Origin: Tomocerus qinae
Taxonomy: Eukaryota; Arthropoda; Collembola; Entomobryomorpha; Tomoceridae
DNA: 64,000 nt
Assembly (NCBI GenBank): GCA_020055645.1
Contig: CM034546.1
Coordinates: 76,694,001-76,758,000, forward strand
Direction: 5' to 3'
In this document: positions 1-11,367 of the stretch, piece after piece
How the letters are laid out: each line of letters begins with the position of its first letter
How positions within the stretch are numbered: the stretch's first letter is position 1
Notes under the pieces: model-generated
The model's database searches: none
The model's input: only the letters and a program-made list of their open reading frames with translations
What the model was told of the DNA's origin: nothing
Program-made: the position numbers and the translations under genes

Positions 1-1315
1 TGACCAATTTTTATTTACATGTACCTTTATTACTGGCGTATGACTTATTCATAATGCAAAAGGATTAGTAGGCAGAAAGGACTGGACACAGTATAATATC
101 TTATTGCCAATTTTGGTAGTACATAATATTTGAAGATGAGTTACTTATATTGTTCACCGTTGCGTAGTTGCAATATATATTATTGTATGGTGGTTAGAAG
201 TTTAAAAAGTTAAAACACTCAATCTAAATGCTATTAAGCCTAGCTACATTTCTATTTTACAATTTCTACTTAAAGCCAACTGCTGCGGAATAGTTTCAGC
301 GGACTACAAACACAACACAATAATGTTTTTACCTTTTCCCCTAAAAATCAACCGAATTTTTTGGCTGGTAATCTGCAAGGACAAGAAAAAACAAAATGAA
401 AAATTTATTTCAACATGTTATTGCTTTAATATTTAAATTTTCTTACATATTTTACCGTTTCAAAAATATTTTGTAGTTTTTCGTGTTGGTTTCTTAGTGT
501 ATTATGTACCAGCACAAGAAGACATTAATTGGATTTATAGCGGTATAGAAATTTATTTATAATTTTGGGACGGAAAATTGCTCAAAGATGGTTAATCAAT
601 GGAATACTGGGAAGTTTTAGGTTGTAGGTAGGTAGGTAACATGTACCATGAACAGATTGTCAACCTGATATTTTATTCCATATGAAGCAGAATATTGAAA
701 CGAATACCTCGTAATTGAAAATAGCATACCTACCTGCATAAAATGCATACACCATTGTGCACCACTTTCTGATAGTCCTCAAGGCAAGGTGATAGTCAAA
801 GACATGAAATAAATGCACATTATGCCCGCATACACACACTTACTTACCCTTTCCCGATTATTACACGCCTGCAGGGATAATTTCTGAAAGACCAAAGTTA
901 CTGATTGAAGATATATATTATGCTGGGTATAAAATAATGGGTTCTGATTTGAGTATAGTTATTTGCAAATAGGAATGATGAAAAATAAGCTTTCACAATG
1001 TAATAGGTAATAGTTGTAGTTATGTACATATATTATATCTTTACATCACTGAACCCGAATATTTTTTTTGTTTAAGGTGTGGTTAATGTCAACTTGTCAA
1101 CGATTAATAATCATTGTTTCCATGATTGAAAAAGTGAAATTCCATTTTCCATAAGACCTGAGTGACCAACTTTACGAAATAATACACTGCAAATCAGAAC
1201 TACATCAGCTTGTGTATAATATCTATAGGCTAAATAGTTCCTTACAGGACGACATTACCAACTACAAAATATCTATCGCTGTTTAACTAACTTCAGATAT
1301 TATTTGATTTCAGTT
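1..1315. other. Left flank, no gene seen
   Basis: AT-rich sequence without a convincing coding exon, RNA gene or repeat. A short GTAGGTAGGTAGGTAA-like run near 625-640 is the only simple repeat. It is the downstream flank of the first histone H2A gene, which is transcribed leftward and ends near 1316. Confidence 0.5.
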
Positions 1316-1351
1316 TGCTCTTAGTAGAATGTGGTGGCCCTTAAAAGGGCC
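1316..1351 (-). terminator. Histone 3' stem-loop and downstream element, H2A copy 1
   Basis: On the minus strand GGCCCTTTTAAGGGCC (1336-1351) forms the 6-bp stem, 4-nt loop structure bound by SLBP. About 12 nt further lies ACTAAGAGCAAA (ending near 1316), which sits where the U7-pairing histone downstream element is expected and recurs after every histone gene here. Confidence 0.9.
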
Positions 1352-1391
1352 GTTGGTTGTATTAAGAGGCGTGAGAAGAGAGGGCATTTAT

Positions 1392-1769
1392 TTAAGCGGC
1401 TTTCTTTTCGGTTTTCTTGGGTAGGAGTACAGCTTGGATGTTGGGGAGAACTCCTCCTTGGGCGATGGTGACTCCGGAGAGCAATTTGTTCAACTCTTCG
1501 TCGTTGCGGATGGCCAATTGCAAGTGACGAGGGATGATACGGGTCTTCTTGTTGTCACGGGCAGCGTTACCCGCCAACTCCAAAACTTCAGCTGCCAAAT
1601 ATTCCATGACGGCGGCCAAGTAGACGGGAGCTCCAGCACCAACTCGCTCCGCATAATTCCCCTTCCTCAAAAGACGATGGATACGACCGACGGGGAACTG
1701 GAGTCCCGCCCGGCTCGAACGCGACTTGGCCTTCCCCTTCACCTTACCGCCCTTACCACGACCTGACAT
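1392..1769 (-). CDS. H2A: Histone H2A, copy 1
   Basis: Core nucleosomal histone of 125 residues that dimerises with H2B. The N-terminal SGRGKGGK tail, the [28 protein letters not shown] fold region (residues about 21-48), the acidic-patch segment NDEELNKLL and the short basic tail ending KKTEKKAA are canonical, so this is not H2A.Z or H2A.X (no SQ motif at the end). It has no intron, as expected for a replication-dependent gene. It is transcribed divergently from H2B copy 1, with 618 bp between the starts. The protein is identical in all four H2A copies of the window. A long antisense ORF across it is a codon-bias shadow. Confidence 0.97.
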   Translation of the reverse strand: MSGRGKGGKVKGKAKSRSSRAGLQFPVGRIHRLLRKGNYAERVGAGAPVYLAAVMEYLAAEVLELAGNAARDNKKTRIIPRHLQLAIRNDEELNKLLSGVTIAQGGVLPNIQAVLLPKKTEKKAA

Positions 1770-1858
1770 TATAGATTACTACGACTTAAAACTGGAGACT
1801 TAAATCTTGAACTGTTAGTGAGAGCGGAATGAATACACATAGAAATCTAGGGCTCGTA

Positions 1859-1902
1859 TTTATACGAAATGGCTGAGTAAAGCGAGTGGGGTCGTGAGTA
1901 AC
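1859..1902 (-). promoter_or_regulatory. H2A copy 1 promoter
   Basis: On the minus strand GTTACTCACGACC lies upstream of TATAAA (1859-1864), about 90 nt before the ATG. The same arrangement, with 29 nt between GTTACTCAC and TATA, occurs at all H2A genes here. Confidence 0.75.
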
Positions 1903-2148
1903 GGAACACAACTCCTCACTCTCGGAAAACCCCCGGGAAGTTTGGCGGAGAGCTGTGGGACTAGGTTATGACAATAGTCATAAAAGTGTGGGTATTTGTA
2001 TTAGTAATTAATTATGCCGGAGTTATGTGATGTGCATCAAATAAAAGACATCAATCAACCCATGCCTAATTAAGTTTGAGTTAAACATTAAAAATAACAT
2101 TAAAATATTTGCAGTCATTCAAAGAAGGCTAAAGCAAAGCTGCTATAG

Positions 2149-2309
2149 CCAATGAGATACGTCAAAAAAGAAGCCTACTCACGGGGAGAGCTTGAGTAAT
2201 GAAATTCCTCGTCCGTGCATTTCATACACGGTCCAAACTTGGTCCCCCGCTCTATTCTGCCTCCCCTTACTCAACCGAAGTTCTCGTTACTCACTCGGTT
2301 TAGTATAAA
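2149..2309 (+). promoter_or_regulatory. H2B copy 1 promoter
   Basis: A CCAAT box in TATAGCCAATGAGA (CCAAT at 2149-2153), then GTTACTCAC (2286-2294) and TATAAA (2304-2309). The gap between the shared motif and TATA is 9 nt, shorter than at H2A (29 nt) or H3 (17 nt). Confidence 0.75.
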
Positions 2310-2387
2310 TAAGGATCCTCTGTCCCCGTCCTCATCACTTGCAACTGAACGGTCATTTGATAAAGTTTAACAAAGAGATTCTGTAAA

Positions 2388-2759
2388 ATGCCACCAAAGA
2401 CGAGTGGGAAGGCAGCGAAGAAGGCGGGAAAGGCGCAGAAGAATATCTCAAAGGGGGACAAGAAGAAGAAGCGTAAGAGGAAGGAGTCTTACGCAATCTA
2501 CATCTACAAAGTGTTGAAACAAGTTCACCCGGACACCGGAGTCTCCTCCAAGGCCATGTCCATCATGAACTCCTTCGTGAACGACATCTTCGAGAGAATC
2601 GCCGCCGAGTCCTCCCGCCTCGCCCACTACAACAAGAGAACCACCATCACCTCCCGGGAGATCCAAACCGCCGTCCGTCTCCTCCTCCCCGGAGAATTGG
2701 CCAAACACGCCGTCTCTGAAGGAACCAAGGCTGTCACCAAATACACTTCCTCCAAATAA
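2388..2759 (+). CDS. H2B: Histone H2B, copy 1
   Basis: Core histone of 123 residues that pairs with H2A. It begins [15 protein letters not shown], an arthropod-type tail with a lysine-rich stretch [14 protein letters not shown] leading into the histone fold, and ends [17 protein letters not shown], containing the lysine region that is ubiquitylated in animal H2B. It is intronless and preceded by the shared TATA promoter. It is the head-to-head partner of H2A copy 1. Its coding DNA differs from copy 2 at only a couple of silent positions near the 3' end (GCTGTCACC against GCCGTTACC). Confidence 0.97.
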   Translation: MPPKTSGKAAKKAGKAQKNISKGDKKKKRKRKESYAIYIYKVLKQVHPDTGVSSKAMSIMNSFVNDIFERIAAESSRLAHYNKRTTITSREIQTAVRLLLPGELAKHAVSEGTKAVTKYTSSK

Positions 2760-2787
2760 ATATCTCATACAGCATTTCTGACCCAAC

Positions 2788-2822
2788 GGCCCTTTTAAGG
2801 GCCACCATATCTTCCTAAGAGC
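2788..2822 (+). terminator. Histone 3' stem-loop, H2B copy 1
   Basis: GGCCCTTTTAAGGGCC at 2788-2803, followed by CCTAAGAGCAA near 2813-2823. It ends the H2B transcript without polyadenylation in the usual histone manner. Confidence 0.88.
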
Positions 2823-2823
2823 A

Positions 2824-3580
2824 ATTTCTAAGACTTGATTCTAAAAGTTTTAATTAATTTATGCCTAACAGTTTTTACGGCTTATATATTCTTATATGTT
2901 AAACAGCATGGTTCTCCGATGAGATGGAAAATTTGAACGGTATTTTACTAGAATGCATATCCCTCTTATTGAAGATCATATACCCCGTTAAAATGTTGAG
3001 TATTTCAAAATGTTTTTCTATACAGTTATATCAGGATGCAAAATATAATTAAGAGACCATAATTTTACCCATCATTGTACCGTGCTTTAAGCGATTTATA
3101 ATAACAATAAATAGCCAACTCATATATTGTCACCATAAGGACCTGACAAAATTGACGAGCCTGAAATTCAAGACACGATGTAGTAATCATTAAAATCTAT
3201 CGTATAATTTGAATAACGCAAAAATGTCTAATTAAAAATGAATCTTCAATGTCGGACAGCAAAACGAAAATGTTTAACCTTAGACTCCTAATCCTAATAG
3301 TTGTATTAAAGGCGTGATAAAGGTTAGAGTAATATGCGTCATTATTCACAACTTAAGTTGCTGCACGCTTTAAAACGGTTTAGTTCACATTCGTAATTAG
3401 TACGTTATGCTAATGGCATCTGACAACAAAGTATTTTACGCAAGGTGAATTCAGTATAAAGTATAAAACATTTTGTAGCATTAAAATTATCATACGATGA
3501 TGATTAAATCCCAAGAAAATAATTTACTGTAGTCCCTCAACTGAATTTCATTGGGGGTTTCGTAGAGTGAGGAGTTGTGT
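2824..3580. other. H2B-H2A spacer, no gene seen
   Basis: AT-rich spacer without ORF or RNA gene. By eye it does not align with the corresponding spacer of the second unit (15030-15800), although the genes on both sides are nearly identical. Confidence 0.5.
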
Positions 3581-3583
3581 TCC

Positions 3584-3627
3584 GTTACTCACGACCCCAC
3601 TCACTTTACTCGGCCGTTTCGTATAAA
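3584..3627 (+). promoter_or_regulatory. H2A copy 2 promoter
   Basis: GTTACTCACGACC (from 3584) lies upstream of TATAAA (3622-3627), preceded by GAGGAGTTGTGTTCC, a block found in the other H2A promoters too. Confidence 0.78.
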
Positions 3628-3716
3628 TACGAGCCCTAGATTTCTATGTGTATTCATTCCGCTCTCACTAACAGTTCAAGATTTAAGTCTCCAGTTTTAA
3701 GTCGTAGTAATCTATA

Positions 3717-4094
3717 ATGTCAGGTCGTGGTAAGGGCGGTAAGGTGAAGGGGAAGGCCAAGTCGCGTTCGAGCCGGGCGGGACTCCAGTTCCCCGTCGGT
3801 CGTATCCATCGTCTTTTGAGGAAGGGGAATTATGCGGAGCGAGTTGGTGCTGGAGCTCCCGTCTACTTGGCCGCCGTCATGGAATATTTGGCAGCTGAAG
3901 TTTTGGAGTTGGCGGGTAACGCTGCCCGTGACAACAAGAAGACCCGTATCATCCCTCGTCACTTGCAATTGGCCATCCGCAACGACGAAGAGTTGAACAA
4001 ATTGCTCTCCGGAGTCACCATCGCCCAAGGAGGAGTTCTCCCCAACATCCAAGCTGTACTCCTACCCAAGAAAACCGAAAAGAAAGCCGCTTAA
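3717..4094 (+). CDS. H2A: Histone H2A, copy 2
   Basis: The second H2A of the first unit, 125 residues and identical in protein to copy 1. It is in the same orientation as H2B and H3. The 5' leader and promoter closely match those of copy 1, so the two H2A genes of a unit look like an inverted duplication around the H2B gene that included the promoter. The start is the ATG following TCTATA, about 95 nt after the TATA box. Coding DNA appears identical to the other H2A copies, which points to gene conversion. Confidence 0.97.
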   Translation: MSGRGKGGKVKGKAKSRSSRAGLQFPVGRIHRLLRKGNYAERVGAGAPVYLAAVMEYLAAEVLELAGNAARDNKKTRIIPRHLQLAIRNDEELNKLLSGVTIAQGGVLPNIQAVLLPKKTEKKAA

Positions 4095-4134
4095 ACTAAT
4101 GCCCTCTCTTCTTACGCCTCTAAATACTTCCAAC

Positions 4135-4171
4135 GGCCCTTTTAAGGGCCACCACATTTTACTGAGAGCAA
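4135..4171 (+). terminator. Histone 3' stem-loop, H2A copy 2
   Basis: GGCCCTTTTAAGGGCC at 4135-4150, followed by TTTACTGAGAGCAAA as downstream element. Confidence 0.9.
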
Positions 4172-5230
4172 ACTTGACGACTGATGTGTGTGACGGCTGT
4201 AGGCTGTAACAACATTTCATACAAATACCGTTATAAATGACAGTACAGTTTCTTGAGGAAGCAAAACTAAATATTTAATGAATGTTATATCAACAATTAT
4301 AAAGCCCATCAATACTTATTATGAACTGATAGTTGATATAGAGGCATTTTGGTAAACATATTTATATGTGGTTATGTTTTGTATTTTATGACTAAGTTAC
4401 TATTCTCCACGGGATTTCTTCAAACATAAGTTAAGCATAGTTTTGTTAAAACAAATGCATGCTAAAGTCAACTGTTTTTGTGAGATTACATTTAAAATCT
4501 CCGTCAATTTTCAAAATTGAAATAGGGACACCGTATTAATATTTTATTGGGTATTCGTGTTGGTAATATTTTAAGCGACATTCACATTTTTGACGGCTTA
4601 ATGTTTAATAATAAGTGCAATAAATCTAATTAAAATAGAAGCACCATAAATAAGTATCTTGGTATTGTTGATGTTGGTGTACATTTTTATGTATGTATAC
4701 AATTGTTATGAACTTCTGTCTTTTGAATTTCGCCTACATAAATAAGGATTTAGTTTTCATTTCAAGCCGTTAAGCAAATTATATCGGATCATTTCATTGC
4801 CAGTTTGCGAATTAGGCTGCATAAATATTTTTGAAGATTTACAATGAAATTACTTTGTCTACGCAGAGATGCAATTTAGGAAATGGAACTATAGTAATCT
4901 CAAAAAACAATTCACGAGCTTAACAAAACTTAAGCATGGTAATCATACCGTGATCAAACAAATGAGATCAATAGCTCTGAGAATTATAGATAAATTCATA
5001 ATGACATAATGTAATACCCTTATACAAAACCATTCGATGAAGCTTCGACAATGTAAAGTCATTGGACCAATCAGTTTTTAGATGATTCACATTGAATTAC
5101 ATGAGTCATGTGGAGATAGTGCCAACGGCCTTTGTTCTTTTTTCTCCGAATACATTTACAAAGCAACAGAGAACAATAAAATGGTCTTGATCCCTCGCCC
5201 GGTCTTGAAGACCCAATAGCAACGAGGTTT
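4172..5230. other. H2A-H3 spacer, no gene seen
   Basis: AT-rich, no supported gene. A 67-codon leftward ORF near 5071-5274 overlaps the H3 promoter and has no recognisable domain. Confidence 0.5.
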
Positions 5231-5237
5231 ATTATAG

Positions 5238-5297
5238 CCAATGAGAAGGGTGAGTTTTGTTTCTCGTTACTCACGACCCTCTCCTCTTGGGTATAAA
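5238..5297 (+). promoter_or_regulatory. H3 copy 1 promoter
   Basis: CCAAT (5238-5242) in TATAGCCAATGAGA, GTTACTCAC (5266-5274) and TATAAA (5292-5297), with 17 nt between the last two. Confidence 0.78.
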
Positions 5298-5380
5298 TAC
5301 GACTCCGTTCCTTCCACGATTCATCACTTTATTTTCAACTTTACTCGAGATTAAACCTCACCTCAACTCATCAGCTCTAG

Positions 5381-5800
<420 letters not shown>

Positions 5801-5839
5801 ACATCTATCTATCTACATTATCTAAGCATCTCAACCAAC

Positions 5840-5877
5840 GGCCCTTTTAAGGGCCACCACATCTTACTGAGAGCAAA
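5840..5877 (+). terminator. Histone 3' stem-loop, H3 copy 1
   Basis: GGCCCTTTTAAGGGCC at 5840-5855, followed by CTTACTGAGAGCAAA. Confidence 0.9.
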
Positions 5878-6965
5878 TTATGACATTTACTCACGTTATT
5901 GCATTACGAATACAAAGCCTGTGACATCCAAAAGAAATGTAACATGTTAAAAACAGACACTTGGATTTCATAATTAGATATTTGGTATTATGGTAAGCTA
6001 GAGATTTATTGTGTCTCAGAGTCTGTATATCATACAAATCTACTACACAAGGCCGCTTTGAGATTATTATCAGAATTAGGTAATTTCTGGACTCATTGAT
6101 TTAATATTTAACGTTTCATTTGTAAAAGAACTAAGATTGCATACATCATATTAACAAAAATTGTACTGATTATGAGACGATAGAACTCAATCATTTGCGT
6201 TAATTTTCTTTCGATATGTGAGTGCCTATTAGTTGCTATTTGCTAAATGAAGAATAATATACCTTCTAATACAATAAAGAGTATTTAATCAATTAGAGTA
6301 TAGTTTAATTAGTGATTCATTTTAAAATAATGTTAACAAATGTTTACTAGCTGTCAACTGTATAGAACTAACATTCATTAATGAATTGATGGTTACATAA
6401 TATTATACTCAAAATAATAAACATAACATTGAACAACAATTATATTATAGTAATTACGATTATTCTCTAATCGAATTGAACAATTTTATTATTCTTACCA
6501 AAATTATTTCATATATTTCCAAAACCAACAAAGGAACTTCCATTAATCGACGTCAGGTAGAATTTCAAAAAATATAATTAGATAAACGCGAATAATAATG
6601 TGCATGCAATTCTGTCGTTCATCAAAATGTGAGAACAGTGAGACTGCATTTGTCCGTATGGTGTGGCAAATGACTAAATAATAGGCTACATATCACCTAC
6701 CAATATTTCAAAATCTTTAGCTGATGCAGCATCACCAAATACTGTTCTACTAAATTATCAACGGTTTGTCTATGTGAATTTCGGCCAAAACACAATCCAT
6801 TGAAATTTACTTACTTCAACATTTTTTAGCACATTATGCAAAGCTAAATCTTCCGTTAGTTAATTATAAGATTAAATAAAATTTTGCTATCCAAAATCAT
6901 GAATATTAAAGAACATTTAAGATTTGAATTTTGCTGCTGTCTTGTTTTGTAACGAAAATATTTTT
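5878..6965. other. H3-H4 spacer, duplicated in unit 2
   Basis: AT-rich noncoding spacer that still aligns by eye with 18140-19200, for example CTACTACACAAGG and AAGAACATTTAAGATTTGAA in both, but with many substitutions and indels. It shows that at least the H3-H4-H1 half of the unit was duplicated as a block. Confidence 0.6.
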
Positions 6966-7000
6966 GCTCTTAGTAAAATGTGGTGGTCCTTAAAAGGACC
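6965..7000 (-). terminator. Histone 3' stem-loop, H4 copy 1
   Basis: On the minus strand GGTCCTTTTAAGGACC (6985-7000), a stem variant with a compensated T-A pair, followed by ACTAAGAGCAAA. Confidence 0.9.
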
Positions 7001-7042
7001 GTTGGGTATAGTGAGTTTAGAAAGTGTCCGTTATAAATAGAA

Positions 7043-7593
<551 letters not shown>

Positions 7594-7712
7594 CTCTCGT
7601 TCCCTTGCAGCCTTATAACGAGAGGGTGAAGGAGACAACCAGTTTACTCACACAGAAACTCTGTCTGTTGATACTCCCAATCTATCTACGCAAACTCATT
7701 TATAAAATCGAA

Positions 7713-8492
7713 ATGGCTGATACTGCTGCCGAGACTCCCGCCGAAGCTCCAGCTGCCCCCGCCGCTGCTGCTACTCCCAAGAAGGGCCGCCCAGCTGCCA
7801 AGGGTCCAAAAACACCCAAGACCCCGAAGGAGAAGAAAGCGCCGAAACCGAAGGGCGAGAAGAAAGTGGCCACTCATCCCTCCGCGGCTGTCATGGTCAT
7901 GGACGCAGTGACCAATCTGAAGGACAAGAAGGGCTCCTCCCTCAAGGCCATCAAGAAATACATCGCCGACCACAACAAGGTCGACGTTGAGAAACAAGCC
8001 TCCTTCATCCGCAAGGCTATCAAGAACGCCGTCACTAAGGGACTCCTTGTCCAAACCAAGGGAACCGGAGCAGCTGGCTCCTTCAAGTTGCCCGTCAAAG
8101 CCAAGCCCGAGAAGAAACCCGCCGGCGAGAAGAAACCAAAGGCCAAGAAGGCTAAAGCCGCCGCTTCTCCAAAAGCCAAGAAGCCCGCAGCAGCCAAGAA
8201 AGCCGCCTCTCCAAAGAAGAAGGCAGCCGCTCCCAAGAAAGCAGCCAGCCCTAAAGCTAAGGCCCCTAAAGCCGCCAAGCCTAAACCAGCTTCTCCTGCC
8301 AAGCCCAAAGCCGCCTCTCCAGCCAAGCCAAAGGCAGCTCCCGCTAAGCCAAAACCAACCTCCCCGAAGAAAGCCGCCGCAAAACCAGCAGCAAAGGCAA
8401 AGACACCTAAAGTCAAGGCCCCCAAACCAAAGGCAGCTCCAAAAGCCACCAAAACTGTGGCTCCCAAAAAGGCGGCCCCTAAGAAGAAATAA
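7713..8492 (+). CDS. H1: Histone H1, copy 1
   Basis: Linker histone of 259 residues. It has an Ala/Pro/Lys-rich N-terminal tail (1-55), a globular winged-helix domain from [20 protein letters not shown] to about residue 135 ([10 protein letters not shown]), and a long C-terminal tail of Lys-Ala-Pro repeats with several SPKK/SPAK motifs typical of Cdk phosphorylation sites. I chose this ATG (MADTAAETP) because the longer frame upstream covers the leader and the other H1 copy begins at the same place. It differs from copy 2 at three tail residues (Pro/Ala, Thr/Ala, Thr/Pro). Confidence 0.95.
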   Translation: MADTAAETPAEAPAAPAAAATPKKGRPAAKGPKTPKTPKEKKAPKPKGEKKVATHPSAAVMVMDAVTNLKDKKGSSLKAIKKYIADHNKVDVEKQASFIRKAIKNAVTKGLLVQTKGTGAAGSFKLPVKAKPEKKPAGEKKPKAKKAKAAASPKAKKPAAAKKAASPKKKAAAPKKAASPKAKAPKAAKPKPASPAKPKAASPAKPKAAPAKPKPTSPKKAAAKPAAKAKTPKVKAPKPKAAPKATKTVAPKKAAPKKK

Positions 8493-8528
8493 ATGTCGAC
8501 CGTCCTCGGATAATTCAACAAAATCAAC

Positions 8529-8600
8529 GGCCCTTTTAAGGGCCAACATACTTTTCTAAGAGCAACTTACTTAGCAACTTACTTAGCAACTTACTTACTT
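8529..8600 (+). terminator. H1 copy 1 stem-loop and expanded downstream element
   Basis: GGCCCTTTTAAGGGCC at 8529-8544, then TCTAAGAGCAA. The AGCAACTTACTT unit that follows is tandemly repeated about three times (8562-8600). The H1 copy 2 terminator lacks this small expansion. Confidence 0.85.
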
Positions 8601-8704
8601 ACGAGAATATTACTATTGATGGATTGACTTATTTCTCCGAGTATCAAATGGATGGTATCGTGGTAATATATCTTTGCAGAATTAAGGGTGGCTTCCCCCT
8701 TTTG

Positions 8705-9018
8705 CCTGCGATGAGAACAGGTCACAGGGTCAACTTATAGCTTTGAAGCAGTTATATTCTGAAAGTTCCAGTTTTTGCTTAGGGCACCTGAAGGCCGGAA
8801 TTTTGAAAAAAAAATTTTAAGTATTTTTAATCTTTTTTTGAAAATAAAAAAATTGAGTACGAATTTACATTGAGCTGCGAAATATGGTGTCTTTTTTCCT
8901 ATTTCTAATTTTAAATCGGAAAAAAGGGCTGTCAAGTGCCCTAGTACTTTTTGCGGTCTTTCGAATAAGCTACTACACGCTTCTGTACGCTTATCCAAAA
9001 CGCTTATCTCATCGCAGG
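8705..9018. repeat. Possible MITE with 12-bp terminal inverted repeats
   Basis: CCTGCGATGAGA at 8705-8716 is repeated in inverted orientation as TCTCATCGCAGG at 9007-9018. The 314-bp interior has no convincing ORF and carries A-runs. I could not see a clear target-site duplication, so the boundaries are tentative. Confidence 0.4.
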
Positions 9019-9730
9019 GAGATTTCCCTACTCATAATGCATTGCCGAGAAAGTTGAGGGTTCATTCATAAGTAACAATCATCAGCTCATATTATCTCAT
9101 ATCTCCTTGCCCCAAACCACCAAATTCTCATTCCTGGTTAATCCCGCATTACATCCTAAATACACCAACCTTGCGTTGCAGCGGCTTCGTTCATAGATTG
9201 ACCAACTATGTGAACGGCCCGTTGCGAAGCTGTGTTCAAAGGGTTAAGAGGGAAGTAGTCCTTAAAGACTTGTTAGCTCATTTCTACCGTTAATGCAATA
9301 AATAAGTAGTCATAATGTTATAATGTGATAGGAGAATTTTAGACTCGCTTTAGTGTGAGTACTATAATGTAGAAATTCCCTGTGTCCGTGTATTTTCATT
9401 ATATTAATATTATTGCTTGATAAACTCATTAGCTTGATTTATTACTACCGGGCCTGAGTTCAGTGACTACCTTCCAGCGTAGCTTCTAATGAAACAATTG
9501 AAACAATAGAATTATAGCCATATCCTCATATTCTAGAGAACTAGATCGCGGAAATAAAACGAATGGTAATAAAATTATATGATTCTACAATAAAAATAGA
9601 TGCATCGAGAGAATTGATTCAGTACGGAGGAGGAGAGCTCTGATGCCCTAAGCATTAATCAGCATAATCAACCCACTTACAAGCTGTGAAGTTATTTTGA
9701 TCAACGTACAAAGACTAGTAATAATCCACG
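9019..9730. other. Intergenic, no gene seen
   Basis: No supported coding exon. It is the upstream region of the small secreted-peptide gene that follows. Confidence 0.4.
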
Positions 9731-10375
9731 ATGGCCAAAATATTTTCATGGTTGCTTTTTGGCTGCGTTTTGGCCATCATGCTCGCACCAAGAGATTCTG
9801 GTAAGTGAAATGCAACTTGAATCGAAACCTGGTGTACGTGCCATGCTCTCAAAATTTATGTTTAAGGAGGCAAAAAACCATGAAAGCAATTTTATTATAT
9901 TTATTTTTGGTATGATAGTATGTTATTCACCCCCTTTTTGTTAACACTTTACCATAATACAACTATGTATATAAATTCGGTTGGCAAAAAAGCGATTATA
10001 CTTGACATTCATCCCTTGTTTTTTCTGGTTGTTGCCTTATGTTGTGATTGAGTAATAGATCCACATTACTTTTATCATTTCGCTGTCTTGAGGCATATTA
10101 TTGAAATCGGATGTCATAATTTTGTTACAGCTGGAAAGCCTGGAGCTCCAGTGCCATTGGATAGAAAAGTACGTCAGTAGGAATGTTTTCATATTATTCC
10201 TTACTTTATGATATATTATAATATATTGCACTAACAGTAATTGTAAATTGTTTCTCTCTTTCAGTGTTCTAAAGCAAAGGAACCATGCGATGACGCTCTT
10301 CCATGTTGTATGTTCTATCATCAATGTAAGGAGGGCAAATGCTTTAATCCAAAAGCTAACTTTAAGATGCCTTAA
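9731..10375 (+). CDS. Secreted cysteine-rich knottin-like peptide (3 exons)
   Basis: Exons 9731-9800, 10131-10168 and 10265-10375 join with matching phases (1 and 0) into a 72-residue protein. All borders are GT-AG. An AATAAA lies at 10388. Residues 1-20 (MAKIFSWLLFGCVLAIMLAP) are a signal peptide, followed by a short Gly/Pro-rich linker. The mature end has six cysteines spaced C-x6-C-x5-CC-x5-C-x4-C, the pattern of inhibitor-cystine-knot peptides. Family members serve as antimicrobial peptides, protease or channel inhibitors, or venom components; nothing here tells which. It lies alone between the two histone units. The gene would be missed by ORF scans because each exon is short. Confidence 0.75.
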
Positions 10376-10387
10376 TTTGTATTGCAT

Positions 10388-11367
10388 AATAAAATATGAC
10401 AATATGTGCTTATCTTTTTATTATATCTAATATTTTTAATATTCTATGTATAATAAAATGAAAGTCTGCGGATGAAAATTTATTTTACATAATACTGCTC
10501 CGTACTGCATATATAAATCATGTACTTACATCTTAAAATTAGTTTGTCTCTCATGCAGGTTGGTAACATAACAGATTTGTACCATAAAACTACAGACAAC
10601 CAATTCAACCAAAGGGTGGATATTTGAACCAGAATAACATTCGCTAACAAATGTATATGACGTACAATATCCCCACTAAATAAGGTCGCAGCGAGGGGGG
10701 CGGCACGGGGAACGTGCCTCACCCCTTACCCGAAATCGAGAAAAATGCGGCCCTGCCACTGAATGAAACAATTCGCCAACTGAATTGAAATCTTCTCAGG
10801 AGTTTGCAGCAGACACGTGTACACGAATCCGGCATTAAAAATATAGTGAATAATGTTCAATTAACATGACGATAATGTCTACTTGATAATGATACTGCAG
10901 TTAAACATAAACATGTTGGAAATAAATAAAATTATTTCAAACATTAAATTTTGTTAAGGATTGGTAATAGTGATATGTATGTATGTACTTGTACTATCTA
11001 CATTGCACGTACTTACTCTCTGCAAAATGTAAACTGTTAAGGAATTATAATCTCAAATTTTCTATTGGCATATTATACAGTTGTAAGATTGAAACTTTTT
11101 ATTAACCCAATAATGTTCAAGCCTTAAAATTGATATATTTATGTAGGACAAAAAATATGAGCTATACAATTCACTTACTTAATAATAACTAAAGTTTATT
11201 CCTACTTTCACCATTGGTTAAATCTAATACTACAGTACCAATTTATAACTAATATATAGATCAAACGTATTCCTATTTACTTCTATATCTAATGTCCTCT
11301 TTTAAATTAACATTTCTAGTAAATTTACAGAAAATCCAATAGTTTTACTTTAGTGATGAATGAATAC
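10388..11367. other. Intergenic, no gene seen
   Basis: Separates the 3' ends of the knottin-like gene and the protease pseudogene, which converge here. No repeat or RNA gene recognised. Confidence 0.4.

Noticed and set aside
1434..1766. Antisense 110-codon ORFs opposite every H2A, and similar ones opposite H2B, H3 and H4
   Set aside because: They are identical because the histone genes are identical. They are codon-bias shadows.
7686..8549. Long antisense and alternative-frame ORFs over H1 (up to 287 codons), repeated at 19921-20779
   Set aside because: They arise from the repetitive Lys/Ala/Pro codons of the H1 tail and overlap the stem-loop. No independent support.
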